Shown here in pieces: positions 15,430-24,462 of a DNA stretch of 64,000 nt (the stretch's first letter is position 1; each line of letters starts with the position of its first letter). The position numbers and the translations under genes are program-made. The notes beneath the pieces were generated by a model that worked only from the letters and a program-made list of their open reading frames with translations, did not search any database and was not told the DNA's origin. The DNA is from Burkholderiales bacterium (lineage in GTDB: Bacteria > Pseudomonadota > Gammaproteobacteria > Burkholderiales > Burkholderiaceae_C): NCBI GenBank assembly GCA_028872015.1, contig JAGWLO010000010.1, positions 1 through 64,000 on the forward strand, written 5' to 3'.

Positions 15430-16931
15430 GGCAAGGCTGCGTCGTGCACCGGCACGAAGGCCGGCGGGCGCGGCACCTCGGCGGCGCAGCCGGCATCGAC
15501 CCGCATCGCCTGGGCATCGCTGGCGGCATCGATGAATCTGAACACGACGTCGCGCAGGCACGGGATCGCCAGCAGCCCGTGGCCGGCCTGGGCCACCGTC
15601 ACCTGGCGCGCCATCGGACCGAGCGCGCGCGCCACCTGCGCGGCGTGCCGCGGCGGCGTCACCGGGTCGGCGCCGCCGGCCAGCAGCAGCGCCGGCATGG
15701 CCGCCACGGGCAGGCGGTAGAAGGCCGCCGGCACGGGCGCGCGCGGCCAGTCGGCGCAGACCTCGCGGTACTGGCGCGCGAAGGTGGCGCCGAAGTCCGC
15801 ACCCGGCGCATCGGGCGCCTGGGCCAGCCGGGGATAGTCCTCGCTGCAGACGACCGAGAAATGCATGCCTTCGTAGATCTTGCCCGGCCCGCCCTCGGTG
15901 GCCGCCGACAGGCCGACCAGGGCGTCGAAGCGCCCGCCGGCGGCTTCGTGCAGCGCCAGCGGCAGGCCGGCGGCCAGCGATGGGGCGTAGAGCGGTCCGC
16001 GCACCAGGCCGAGCACCATGTCGCGCGTGAAGACCAGGTGCTGAACCTGCCCGGTCAGCGGCTGCGCCACCGACGCTGCGCGCGGCAGCGAGGCCAGCAG
16101 GGTCTGCCAGTCGGCGCGCAACGTCGGGTAGCTTCGGCGGCAGTCGGGCGCGCCCTCGCAGGCCGCCAGCAGGCCGTCCAGGGCCGCCTGGTTGTCGGTG
16201 GAGAACGAGGCCGGCAGCACCATGTCGGGCGGCGCCACGCCGTCCAGCACCAGGCGCCGCACATGCTGCGGGTACTGGCGCAGGTAGTCCAGGGCGGCAC
16301 GCGTGCCGTACGAGCCGCCGACCACGTTCAGCCGCGCCGCGCCGATGGCCCGGCGCACGGCGTCGGCGTCCTGGCTGGCGATCCAGGTGGCGTAGTCGCG
16401 CAGGTCGCCGTAGGGCAGCCGTTGCAGCGCGGCGCGGCAGGCCTGCATCCGCGCCACCAGCAGCCCGGGGTCGAGCTGCTCGTCCAGCGGCGCCGTGGGG
16501 CGGCCTTCGGGGCAGGCCAGCGGCGCGCTGCGGCCGGTGCCGCGCTGGTCGATGAGGACGATGTCGCGCCGGCTCGACAACCGCGCCAGCATCGCGCTGA
16601 TGGGCCCCGCCAGCTCGAGTGCGCTCTGGCCCGGGCCGCCGGCGAAGAACACCACCGGATCGGGCTGGGGGTTGCGCGCCAGTGCCGGCAGCAGCGCGAA
16701 GTGGATGGCGATCTGCGGCCCCAGCGGCCGTGACGGGTCGAGCGGGCGCGGCACCTGGCCGCACAGGGCCGCGTGCTCCAGGCCCTCCAGGCGGCAGGGC
16801 GCGAGCGCTGCCGGCGCCGGCCCCGCCGGCGTCGGCCCCATGGCCCGCAGCGGCAGCGTCGCCGCGCAGGCGCCCAGCGCGGCAAGCAGGCGCCGGGACG
16901 GCAGACGCCAGGACAACAGCCGCAGGCGCAC
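15426..16931 (-). CDS. Secreted alpha/beta hydrolase, S33/TAP-like peptidase
   Basis: 501 residues with an N-terminal signal region (RRLLAALGACAATLPLRA, arginines then a hydrophobic core). The alpha/beta-hydrolase fold shows the oxyanion motif GGPGQ at 98-102, DQRGTGRS at 128-135 and the nucleophile Ser207 in GGSYGTR. A catalytic Asp lies in GGADPVTPP and His in AQAGHGLL. The fold and motifs are those of the prolyl aminopeptidase/tripeptidyl (TAP) group. It acts in the periplasm or envelope. It is ATGA-coupled to the NatA-like ATPase gene, so hydrolase and transporter are made together. Confidence 0.88.
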   Translation of the reverse strand: MRLRLLSWRLPSRRLLAALGACAATLPLRAMGPTPAGPAPAALAPCRLEGLEHAALCGQVPRPLDPSRPLGPQIAIHFALLPALARNPQPDPVVFFAGGPGQSALELAGPISAMLARLSSRRDIVLIDQRGTGRSAPLACPEGRPTAPLDEQLDPGLLVARMQACRAALQRLPYGDLRDYATWIASQDADAVRRAIGAARLNVVGGSYGTRAALDYLRQYPQHVRRLVLDGVAPPDMVLPASFSTDNQAALDGLLAACEGAPDCRRSYPTLRADWQTLLASLPRAASVAQPLTGQVQHLVFTRDMVLGLVRGPLYAPSLAAGLPLALHEAAGGRFDALVGLSAATEGGPGKIYEGMHFSVVCSEDYPRLAQAPDAPGADFGATFARQYREVCADWPRAPVPAAFYRLPVAAMPALLLAGGADPVTPPRHAAQVARALGPMARQVTVAQAGHGLLAIPCLRDVVFRFIDAASDAQAMRVDAGCAAEVPRPPAFVPVHDAALP

Positions 16932-16936
16932 CGGTC

Positions 16937-17302
16937 TCAGGCCAGCAGTCGCTGCAGCTCGCCGCTGTCGATCAGTCGCTGCAGGTCATCGGCACCACCG
17001 ACCAGCGTGCCCTTGACGAAGACCATCGGCAGCGTCGGCCAGCCGGTCCACATCTTCAGCGCATTGCGCTGCCGCCAGGCGCTGAAATAGCTGCCGTACT
17101 CGAGGTAGGTGTGCGTCACCCCGGCGGCGTCCAGCGCGCGCCTGGCGCGGCGCGGATACGGGTTCTGCGCCATGCCCACCACCACCACCGCGTCGCGCGC
17201 CACGGCGGCCTGCACCTCGCGCAGGGTGCCTTCGTGGTGACGTGCGACCCGCTCGCGCACGGCCGGGTGGATCTGGGATTCGTCGAGTACGGGGCGCGGC
17301 AT
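16937..17302 (-). CDS. Glutaredoxin-fold protein lacking the active-site cysteines
   Basis: 121 residues with the glutaredoxin fold: VVVVGMAQNPYPRRARRALDAAG aligns with the strand-active-site-helix of monothiol and dithiol glutaredoxins, then TLP (residues 90-92, the cis-proline loop) and GGADDLQRL (glutathione-site GG motif). Where CPYC or CGFS is expected there is N47-P48-Y49-P50, so both redox cysteines are absent and no cysteine occurs anywhere in the protein. Glutathione or iron-sulfur binding without thiol chemistry is possible. It starts the minus-strand operon, 5 bp upstream of the S33 hydrolase gene. Confidence 0.8.
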   Translation of the reverse strand: MPRPVLDESQIHPAVRERVARHHEGTLREVQAAVARDAVVVVGMAQNPYPRRARRALDAAGVTHTYLEYGSYFSAWRQRNALKMWTGWPTLPMVFVKGTLVGGADDLQRLIDSGELQRLLA

Positions 17303-17496
17303 CGGTCAACTCTCCTGCGCCTGAATCTACCCCAGCCGAGCCGCGCCGCGATGACACCCCGCATCCGCGGGGTCGCGGCGTAACTATGCACGGCCCCCCG
17401 CGCCGCCGCGCTGCGCCGGGGTGGCACAGCGCCACCACGCGGCCTAGGATGCCCGACGGGCCCGCCTTCCCTCGCATCCTTCCTCGCTGCCCCTTC

Positions 17497-20346
17497 GTGT
17501 CCCTCGCCTCCCTCGCCCGACGCCGGCTGACCGCGTCCGCACCCGCTCGGCTGCTCACCTTGGCGGCGGCTCTGGCCCTGTGCGGCCTGGCCGTGCTGCC
17601 GCGCCCGGCGCTGGCCGACCGCGCCGACCAGGCCGCCCGGCTGTACGACGACGCCCTGACGCGCTACGAGAAGCACGACCTGGCCGGCGCGGCGCTCCAG
17701 CTCAAGAGCGCGCTGCAGATCGACCGCAAGCAATTGCCGGTGCATGTGCTGATGGGCAAGGTGCTGCTCGACAGCGGCCAGCCGGTCGCCGCCGAAGCCG
17801 AATTTGCCCAGGCGCTGGACCTCGGCGTGAACCGGGCCGAAGTCGCGGTGCAGCTGGCGCGCAGCCTGGTGGCGCAGGGGCGCGAGCAGGAGGTGATCGA
17901 CGATGCGCGCTTCGCCCTGGCCGGCCTGCCGGATTCGGCGCTCGCCCCGCTGCTGCTGATCAAGGCCGGCTGCTACGCCGACCTGGGCAACGCGCGCGCC
18001 GCGCTCGACGCCGTGGCGGCGGCGCGCAACGCCGACCCGCGATCGGCCGAGGGCTGGCTGGCCGAGGTGCCGATCCGCATCCGCGCGCGCCAGTGGGCCG
18101 AGGCGCGCAGTGCGCTCGAGCACGCCCGCGCCCTGGCGCCCGGCTCGGCCGCCGTGCATTACACCTTGGGGTCGATCCTGCACGTTTCGGGCGACGAGGC
18201 GGGCGCGCTGGCGGCGTACGACAGGGCGCTGGCGTCCGACCCCGGCTACATCGACGCCCGCGTGGCGCGCGCCGGCATCTACGTCGACATGCGGCGCGAC
18301 GCCGACGCCGCACGCGAGGTCGCCGTGCTCACGCGGGACTCGGCGCTGGAGCCGCGCGGCTGGTACCTGGGCGCCCTGCTGGCCGAGCGAGCCGGCCGCA
18401 CGGCCGCGATGAAGTCCGCGCTGCAGCAGGTGACCGAGCTGCTCGACCCGGTGCCGCTGGGCTACATCCGCTACCGGCCGCAGATGCTGCTGCTGAACGG
18501 CGAGGCTCACTACGGCCTGGGCGAGAACGAAAAGGCGCTGCCCTATTTCGAGGCCTTCCAGCGCGCGCAGCCCGGCAGCCCGGTGGCCAAGGTGCTGGGC
18601 AGCCTGTACCTGGTCAACGGCAATCGCGACCGCGCGGTGGATGTGCTCGAAGACTACCTGCGTGCCGCGCCGAACGACGCGCAGGCGATGGCGCTGCTGG
18701 CGTCGGCCTACATGGCCAAGGGGCGCAACGCCCGCGCGGCCGACCTGATGCAGCAGGCCCTGCAACGCAGCGATGCGGCCGAGCTGTACACCGCCTACGG
18801 CCTGAGCCTGATGCGCTCGGGCCGACGCGCCGACGCCCAGCAGCAGCTCGAATCGGCCTTCCGCAAGGACCCGCGGCAGACCCAGGCCGGCTACGCGCTG
18901 GTCGGCCTGTACCTGCGCGACCACCAGCTCGACAAGGCCCTGGCCGTGGCCGGCACGCTGGTGCGGCAGCAGCCCGCCAATCCGAGCCTGCAGAATCTGC
19001 TGGGCATGGCGCGGGCCAGCCGGCGCGACGTGACCGGCGCCCGCGCCGCGTTCGAGCAGGCGATCGAGCTCGACCCCTCGCTCACGCAGGCCAGCCTGAA
19101 CCTGGCGCGCCTGGAAATGGCGGCCGGCCAGTACGACCGTGCGCAGGGCCTGCTCGACGGCGTGCTGGCCAAGGCGCAGGACAACACCGAGGCGATGGTC
19201 GAGCAGGCGACGCTGGCCGAGCGCCGTGGCCGACCGCGGGATGCGCTGCGCTGGCTCACCAAGGCCTGGGACACCGCCGGCGCCGGCAGCTTGCGCGCCG
19301 GTCTCGCCCTGGTCGACCTGCAACTGCGCCAGGGCCGGCCCGACCAGGCGCTGAAGGTGGCGCAGCAGGTGGCGGCCAGCCGCTCCGACAGCCTGCCGGC
19401 CCTGCTGGCACTGACCCGGGCGCAGCTGGCCAGCCACGATGCCGCCGGGGCCCGCCTCACGCTCAGCGCCGCCACCCGCTACGCTGGCTTCGAAGCCCCG
19501 GTGCAGGTCGAGATCGCGCTGCTGCAGATGGCCGCCGGCAACCTCGGCGGGGCCGCCTACAGCCTGGACAAGGCGCTGTCCTCGCAGCCCGGATTCCTGC
19601 CCGCCCAGGTGCTGTTGACCGAGGTGCAGACGCGGCAGGGCGATTTCGCCGGCGCCGAGCAGCGTGCGCAGCACGTCATCGCCCAGGCCCCGAAGCTGGC
19701 CATCGGCTACAGCCTGCTGGGCGATCTGGCACTGGCGCGCCGGCAGCCCGAGCCGGCCCTGGCCGCCTATCGCAAGGCGCATGCGGTGCAGCCGTCCACC
19801 GAGACCCTTCAGCGCCTGGCGCAAGTCCTGCTGGTGCGCGATCCCACGGCGAGCCTCGCGCTCGTCGAGGCCTGGGTGCGTGTACACCCGGCGGACACCG
19901 TCGCGGCCAACCTGCTGGCTCAGGCTCACGTGCGCAGCGGCCGGTTCGCGGCGGCACGCGAGGTCTACCAGCGCCTGCGTGCGGCGCGGCCGACGGATGC
20001 CGGCGTCCTGAACGACCTGGCCAACGTCCTGCTGGCGCTGAACGACCCGCAGGCCCTCGCCACCGCCGAGCAGGCGCTGGCGGCCGACCCGGGCAACGCC
20101 CTCGTCATCGACACCGCCGGCTGGGCGGCTTTCCGCGCCGGCAAGGTCGATCGGGCGGCCCAGCTGCTGCGCGACGCCCGCCTGCGCGACCCTGGCAACG
20201 GCGCCATCCGGTACCACCTGGCGGCCGTGCTGGCGCAGACCGGGCGCCGATCGGAAGCGCGCGACGAGTTGAGCGCGGCCCTGAAGTCGGGCGCCGAATT
20301 CGATGGCCGGGCAGCCGCCCAGGCGCTGTTGGTGACCCTCGAGTGA
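17497..20346 (+). CDS. TPR-repeat protein of the PEP-CTERM/exosortase system (PrsT-like)
   Basis: 949 residues from GTG 17497. A clean signal peptide (RRRLTASAPAR, hydrophobic core LLTLAAALALCGLAVL, cleavage after PALA) is followed by about twenty tetratricopeptide repeats throughout the mature protein. Length, repeats and an adjacent PEP-CTERM gene match the PrsT family that accompanies exosortase and exopolysaccharide loci. The start is not certain: ATG codons at 17386 and 17449 are in frame. However, a -10-like TAGGAT (17445-17450) overlaps the latter, and only the GTG gives a standard signal peptide. There is no obvious ribosome site. No exosortase gene is in the window. Confidence 0.85.
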   Translation: MSLASLARRRLTASAPARLLTLAAALALCGLAVLPRPALADRADQAARLYDDALTRYEKHDLAGAALQLKSALQIDRKQLPVHVLMGKVLLDSGQPVAAEAEFAQALDLGVNRAEVAVQLARSLVAQGREQEVIDDARFALAGLPDSALAPLLLIKAGCYADLGNARAALDAVAAARNADPRSAEGWLAEVPIRIRARQWAEARSALEHARALAPGSAAVHYTLGSILHVSGDEAGALAAYDRALASDPGYIDARVARAGIYVDMRRDADAAREVAVLTRDSALEPRGWYLGALLAERAGRTAAMKSALQQVTELLDPVPLGYIRYRPQMLLLNGEAHYGLGENEKALPYFEAFQRAQPGSPVAKVLGSLYLVNGNRDRAVDVLEDYLRAAPNDAQAMALLASAYMAKGRNARAADLMQQALQRSDAAELYTAYGLSLMRSGRRADAQQQLESAFRKDPRQTQAGYALVGLYLRDHQLDKALAVAGTLVRQQPANPSLQNLLGMARASRRDVTGARAAFEQAIELDPSLTQASLNLARLEMAAGQYDRAQGLLDGVLAKAQDNTEAMVEQATLAERRGRPRDALRWLTKAWDTAGAGSLRAGLALVDLQLRQGRPDQALKVAQQVAASRSDSLPALLALTRAQLASHDAAGARLTLSAATRYAGFEAPVQVEIALLQMAAGNLGGAAYSLDKALSSQPGFLPAQVLLTEVQTRQGDFAGAEQRAQHVIAQAPKLAIGYSLLGDLALARRQPEPALAAYRKAHAVQPSTETLQRLAQVLLVRDPTASLALVEAWVRVHPADTVAANLLAQAHVRSGRFAAAREVYQRLRAARPTDAGVLNDLANVLLALNDPQALATAEQALAADPGNALVIDTAGWAAFRAGKVDRAAQLLRDARLRDPGNGAIRYHLAAVLAQTGRRSEARDELSAALKSGAEFDGRAAAQALLVTLE

Positions 20347-20349
20347 AGG

Positions 20350-20371
20350 GTCGGCCGGCACGCCGGCCGAC
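20350..20371 (+). terminator. Hairpin just after the TPR gene (probable terminator)
   Basis: GTCGGCCGGC (20350-20359) and GCCGGCCGAC (20362-20371) form a perfect 10-bp GC stem starting 4 nt after the stop. The sequence after it (GCCGGTCGTTCTT) is only moderately T-rich, so termination may be partial. The remaining bases to 20522 hold the promoter of the PEP-CTERM gene, but I see no clear -35/-10 pair. Confidence 0.55.
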
Positions 20372-20522
20372 GCCGGTCGTTCTTACAATTGATCACGAGA
20401 ATGACAGGCGGGTCATCTCAAGTCGTTGTTTTCCGCAAGGTTCCCATGCCTGGCACCGGGCTTGCTGCCCTTGCCACCGAACGCCCGATGGCGGGCAAGC
20501 CCTGAAAGCCGAGGTAGTTCGT

Positions 20523-21395
20523 ATGAACCAATTGTCGAAGTGGATGGGCCGCGCGGCGCTCGTGGCCGGGCTGGGTTTCGCCACGGCGGCGCACGCGACC
20601 TGGACGTTCAAGGGCTCCGGCACGACCGCCTCCAACGGTGACCCGCTGGCCAAGACCAGCTACACCCCGGATGCCGGCTTCTCGACCGACCCGTCGTTGA
20701 CGATCAGCGGGCTCTACGCCCAGAACGGCGCCGGCAACGCGGGCTTCGCCTCCGGTGCCAGCTGGGCCGCCCAGGCGCTGACCTACTACAACCCGGCAGG
20801 GCTGGGCATGTCCTCCGACGGCAACACGGCGCCCAACCACGCGATCGACAACAACGGCAACACCGAAGGCCTGCTGCTGAGTTTTGGCAGCAGCGTGGTG
20901 CTCAGCAGCATCGGCATCGGCTACCTCTCGGGCGACGCCGATGTCTCGGTGTTTCGCTACACCGGCGCCAGCGCGCCGGCGGCTTTGCCCGGCTCGAGCG
21001 TCGCCGGGTTTCTCACCGACGCGCTGGGCTCGGCCAATTCCGGCTGGGACCTGGTGGGCAATTACGCCAACATGGTCCAGGACACGACCAGTCCATACAA
21101 CCTCGTGAATGCCGGCAACAAGGGCTCGAGCTGGTGGCTCATCACGGCCTACAACACGGCGTATGGCGGCGCTAGCGCGAGCCTGACGCAGGGCAACGAC
21201 TACTTCAAGATCTACGCCGTCGCCGGCACCAAGTGCACGGCCGGCGGCACGGCTTGCGGAACCCCGAACACACCGACCGGCGGCAACGTGCCCGAGCCGG
21301 GGTCGCTGGGGCTGGTGCTGGCCGCACTGGCCGGCACCTGGGCCTTCCGGCGTACGCGCGTCGGCGTCGTCGTGCCGTCCTTGGCGGCCGCCTAG
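20523..21395 (+). CDS. PEP-CTERM sorting-domain surface protein
   Basis: 290 residues. It has a signal peptide (MGRAALVAGLGFATAAHA, cleavage before TWTFKG) and a secreted beta-rich middle with many Asn, Gly, Ser and Thr. The C-terminus is a sorting signal: VPEP, a hydrophobic helix (GSLGLVLAALAGTWAF) and basic RRTR. Exosortase would cleave near VPEP and release the protein to the outer surface or matrix. Unusually about 11 further residues (VGVVVPSLAAA) follow the basic cluster, whereas such proteins normally end there. It lies downstream of the PrsT-like gene. Its stop shares the four bases CTAG with the convergent DUF427 gene. Confidence 0.9.
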   Translation: MNQLSKWMGRAALVAGLGFATAAHATWTFKGSGTTASNGDPLAKTSYTPDAGFSTDPSLTISGLYAQNGAGNAGFASGASWAAQALTYYNPAGLGMSSDGNTAPNHAIDNNGNTEGLLLSFGSSVVLSSIGIGYLSGDADVSVFRYTGASAPAALPGSSVAGFLTDALGSANSGWDLVGNYANMVQDTTSPYNLVNAGNKGSSWWLITAYNTAYGGASASLTQGNDYFKIYAVAGTKCTAGGTACGTPNTPTGGNVPEPGSLGLVLAALAGTWAFRRTRVGVVVPSLAAA

Positions 21396-21673
21396 TCCAC
21401 CACCTGCACACCCTTCCAGAACGCCACGCGGCCCTTGATTTCGGTCGCGGCTTCCTTCGGCTCGAGATAGGTCCATACAGCGTCGGGGTTGGCGTCGCCG
21501 TCCACGAACAGCGTGTAGTAGCTGGCCTGGCCCTTCCAGGAGCACATGGTCTTGGTGTTGCTGGGCAGGACGTACTCGCGCTTCAACGCGTCGGCCGGGA
21601 AGTAGTGGTTGCCTTCCACCACCACGGTGTCGCTGCTCTCGGCCACGACCGTGCCGTTCCAGATGGCCTTCAT
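21392..21673 (-). CDS. DUF427 domain protein
   Basis: 93 residues spanning a single DUF427 domain: MKAIWNGTVVAESSDTVVVE, the conserved NHYFPADAL, SWKGQASYYTL and AVWTYLEPKEAA. These small beta-sandwich proteins are common in bacteria and their function is not settled. The length is normal. It is convergent with the PEP-CTERM gene (stop codons overlap) and divergent from pirin, with 108 bp between starts. Confidence 0.93.
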   Translation of the reverse strand: MKAIWNGTVVAESSDTVVVEGNHYFPADALKREYVLPSNTKTMCSWKGQASYYTLFVDGDANPDAVWTYLEPKEAATEIKGRVAFWKGVQVVD

Positions 21674-21781
21674 GGCGTGCGCTCCTGGATGAACCTAGTG
21701 CCGATCAGGCTACCACTGGCGTGAACGCTGCGTGCAAGCCCGCGCAACCCCATCTGCCGAGCCGGGGTCTACAGTGTGGGC

Positions 21782-22660
21782 ATGGATACCGCGGCCTCCA
21801 CCACCACCCGACCCGCCGTCACTGCCCCGCGCCCCGTCGAGCGCTTGCTGCGCGGCCAGGACACCCGCGACGGCGCGGGTGTGCGCCTCACCCGGCTGCT
21901 GACCCAGGACCTGCAGCGCCGGCTCGACCCGTTCCTGATGCTCGACCTGTTCGGCACCGACAACCCGGGCGACTACATCGGCGGCTTTCCTGATCATCCG
22001 CACCGCGGCTTCGAGACCGTCACCTACATGCTGCAGGGGCGCATGCGCCACCGCGACAGCGCCGGCCACGAAGGCCTGCTGGTGCCGGGTGGCGTGCAGT
22101 GGATGACGGCCGGCCGTGGCGTCATCCACAGCGAGATGCCCGAGCAGCAGGACGGCGCGATGGAAGGCTTTCAGCTCTGGCTCAACCTGCCGGCGCGCGA
22201 CAAGCTGCGCGCGCCCTGGTACCGCGACATCGCCAGCGCCGAGATCCCCGAGTGGCAAGGCGCGGGGGTGGTGGCGCGCGTGATCGCCGGCGCCAGCCAC
22301 GGTGTGGCTGGGGCGGTGCAGCGCGTAGACACCGACGCGATGTTCCTGGATCTGCACCTGGCGCCGGGCGCCGGCTTCGAGCAGCCATTGCCCGCCACCC
22401 ACAACGCCTTCGTCGTGGTCTATCGCGGCACGCTCGGCGTGGCCGGCAGCGCCGTGCCGGCCCGGCAGCTGGCGATCCTGGCCAACACGCCGGCCAGCGA
22501 TGGCGTGGCGCTGCAGGCCGGCCCGCAGGGCGCGCGTGCCATCCTGGTGGCGGGGCGTCCTCTGAAGGAGCCGATCGCCCAGTACGGCCCGTTCGTCATG
22601 AACACCCAGCAGGAAATCCTGCAAGCCGTCGACGACTTCCGGGCCGGCCGGCTGGCCTGA
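21782..22660 (+). CDS. Pirin-family protein
   Basis: 292-residue bicupin. The metal-binding motif HPHRGFETVTYMLQG (two His and one Glu) and the following GLLVPGGVQWMTAGRGVIHSE are diagnostic of pirin, and the C-terminal domain has ILVAGRPLKEPIAQYGPFVMN. Bacterial pirins include quercetin dioxygenases and regulators of metabolic enzymes; the substrate is unknown here. ATG at 21782 is preferred over an in-frame GTG 6 nt upstream. A single-gene unit, convergent with a DUF4397 lipoprotein gene. Confidence 0.94.
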   Translation: MDTAASTTTRPAVTAPRPVERLLRGQDTRDGAGVRLTRLLTQDLQRRLDPFLMLDLFGTDNPGDYIGGFPDHPHRGFETVTYMLQGRMRHRDSAGHEGLLVPGGVQWMTAGRGVIHSEMPEQQDGAMEGFQLWLNLPARDKLRAPWYRDIASAEIPEWQGAGVVARVIAGASHGVAGAVQRVDTDAMFLDLHLAPGAGFEQPLPATHNAFVVVYRGTLGVAGSAVPARQLAILANTPASDGVALQAGPQGARAILVAGRPLKEPIAQYGPFVMNTQQEILQAVDDFRAGRLA

Positions 22661-22686
22661 GCCTGCGAAACCGCCAGGCCGCGCCG

Positions 22687-24009
22687 TCAGCGGTCCTTGC
22701 GCAGGATGCCCACCGGCGAGGCCGCCGAGCCGAGCGTGAACACGGTGTAGTTGGCGCCGGCCACGAAAGTCTGGTTGCTGGCGCCGACCAGGGGCGTGCC
22801 CAGGCCCGCGGCGGTGACGGACAGGCTGGCGGTGATCGAGGCGGCCACGCTGCCGTAGCCCGATGCCGTGCCGGCGGCCACGCCGTCGGCCACGGGCACG
22901 AAATCCACCGTCAGCGCCAAGGGCGTGCCCAGGTCGGCCAGCCCATTGAGCAGGCGCACCTTGGCTTGCGTGCCGTCGTTGGGCAGATGGTTGTCGTCCT
23001 CGATCAGGCCCGCCCGCGGCGCCGTCGGCGGGCCCCAGACCAGCAACGTGTAATCGCCGCCGGCTGCCAGCGACAGCGATGTGACGGGCGCGCTGTTGCC
23101 GTTGACGCCCAGCGCGGCGCTGGCCGGGCCCGCCGGCACCAGCGCGTACAGGCCCACCGCAGGCGAGCCCACGCCGCTCATCAGCGTGACGCCGCCCAGG
23201 CTGGCGCTGACGGCACCCCCGCCGCTGGCGCCCGCTGCCACCCGCACGCGGGCCTGGGTGTTGTCCAGGCGCGTCACGTCGCCTTGCTGCGTCACCAGCA
23301 GCGCGTTCACGAGCACGCCGCCGCGACCCGGTGTCAGCACCAGCGTGGCGACCTGCTTGCTGGACAGCAGGAGGGCGGCCAGGTCGAGCCGCAGGTCGGT
23401 CTTGCTGCCGGCGGCCGTGACGCGCAGGCGCCAGGTGGCGCTGTTGACGGTGAGCCAGCCGCTGGGCGTGGCCGACGCGCCGCCAAGCACCGGCACCGCG
23501 GCGGCGAGGTCGTCGCCGCTGCCCGTGAGGTAGACGTCCAGGTTGCCGGCATCCGGCGCGCCGTTGACCACCCGCAACAGGGTCTTGCCGTCGGCCGGCG
23601 CGGCCACGTCTTCGTCCAGCAGCACCTGGGCCAGGGCGCCGGCATTGCCGTAGGCCAGCAGCGTGTAATGCCGGTTCTTGGCCAGGGCGGGCGTGAACGT
23701 CAGCAGCGCGGTGGGCGAGCCCGCACTGTTGAGCGTGGTGTCGGCGTTGCCGGGGTCGATGGCCACGTAGCCGGCGTTCGCGGCGTAGGCCACGCCGCCC
23801 TGGCGAACCTGTCCATGCACCACCAGGTCGAGCGCGCTGTAGCCGGTGCTGGCGTCGACCAGCCGCAGCTGCGCCTTCGTGCGGTCAGCGCCGCCGCCGC
23901 AGCCGCCGAGCAGCAGGGTGAGCCAGCCCAGGGCAGCGAGCGCGGCGAGGGCGTGCAGCGAGCGGAACTTGATGGTGGGCATGGCGGGCGCGGCGGGCGC
24001 GGAGGGCAT
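22687..24009 (-). CDS. DUF4397 lipoprotein (paralogue 1)
   Basis: 440 residues from 24009; an internal ATG at 23982 gives a tighter lipoprotein signal (MPTIKFRSLHALAALAALGW ending LLGGC, lipid-bearing Cys). The mature part has repeated DUF4397 beta domains: QLRLVDASTGYSALDLVVHG, LLRVVNGAPDAGNLDVYLTG, ARVRVAAGASGGG and VRLLNGLADLGTPLALTVDF mark successive repeats. Each is followed by a YTLLAYG/YTLLVWG strand. It is anchored in a cell membrane and probably extracytoplasmic; the role is unknown. A similar protein is encoded at 45859-47193. Confidence 0.88.
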   Translation of the reverse strand: MPSAPAAPAMPTIKFRSLHALAALAALGWLTLLLGGCGGGADRTKAQLRLVDASTGYSALDLVVHGQVRQGGVAYAANAGYVAIDPGNADTTLNSAGSPTALLTFTPALAKNRHYTLLAYGNAGALAQVLLDEDVAAPADGKTLLRVVNGAPDAGNLDVYLTGSGDDLAAAVPVLGGASATPSGWLTVNSATWRLRVTAAGSKTDLRLDLAALLLSSKQVATLVLTPGRGGVLVNALLVTQQGDVTRLDNTQARVRVAAGASGGGAVSASLGGVTLMSGVGSPAVGLYALVPAGPASAALGVNGNSAPVTSLSLAAGGDYTLLVWGPPTAPRAGLIEDDNHLPNDGTQAKVRLLNGLADLGTPLALTVDFVPVADGVAAGTASGYGSVAASITASLSVTAAGLGTPLVGASNQTFVAGANYTVFTLGSAASPVGILRKDR

Positions 24010-24025
24010 AAGGGCGAGGCGCGCA

Positions 24026-24319
24026 TCATGCCTGCCCCAGCCGCGTGCCGCCCTGCCCTTGCACCCGGCCCTGCGGGCCGGCCAGGCACAGCGCCAGCCA
24101 GGCGTTCAACGGCAGCTCGGCGCCCAGCGCGTCGACGCCGGCATGTTCGTGCACGACCAGCCCCTGCTGCAGTTCATGGCTGGAATCGAACCAGCCGCAG
24201 CCCAGCGGCCGCTCGTCGTCGGGGGCCACGGCGGTGGCGGGCTGCGGTGTCGCAGCGCAGACCCGCGGAGGCCGCTGCCGCAGGCGTTGCCACAGGCGTC
24301 GGGCGAAGCGTTCGATCAT
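24026..24319 (-). CDS. Small hypothetical protein
   Basis: 97 residues beginning MIERFARRLWQRLRQRPPRV, then a conserved-looking soluble core, CGWFDSSHELQQGLVVHEHA and LPLNAWLALCLAG. I have the impression of similar short proteins in other Burkholderiales, but no domain name can be given. The start is an ATG inside a longer open frame; upstream ATGs in frame would add a less credible low-complexity N-terminus. It lies just upstream of the DUF4397 gene, with 16 bp between. The 143 bases between this gene and nnrU show nothing recognisable. Confidence 0.65.
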   Translation of the reverse strand: MIERFARRLWQRLRQRPPRVCAATPQPATAVAPDDERPLGCGWFDSSHELQQGLVVHEHAGVDALGAELPLNAWLALCLAGPQGRVQGQGGTRLGQA

Positions 24320-24462
24320 GGCCAGCTCCGTGGTTCGAGGTGAACCATCGTCGGCCGCCATGAGGGTCGCAGCCATCGCCACGAGGGCGGGCGCAGGCGG
24401 GCCCTCCTCGGGGGGGCCGCAGGCAGCGGGCAAGCCGGGCAGCCGCGCCCACGGGAGCGCGT

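Noticed and set aside
24320-24462. Possible extra coding sequence between the small hypothetical gene and nnrU
   Set aside because: The open frame is continuous with the downstream gene, but its Gly/Pro/Ala-rich translation lacks a ribosome site and conserved character.
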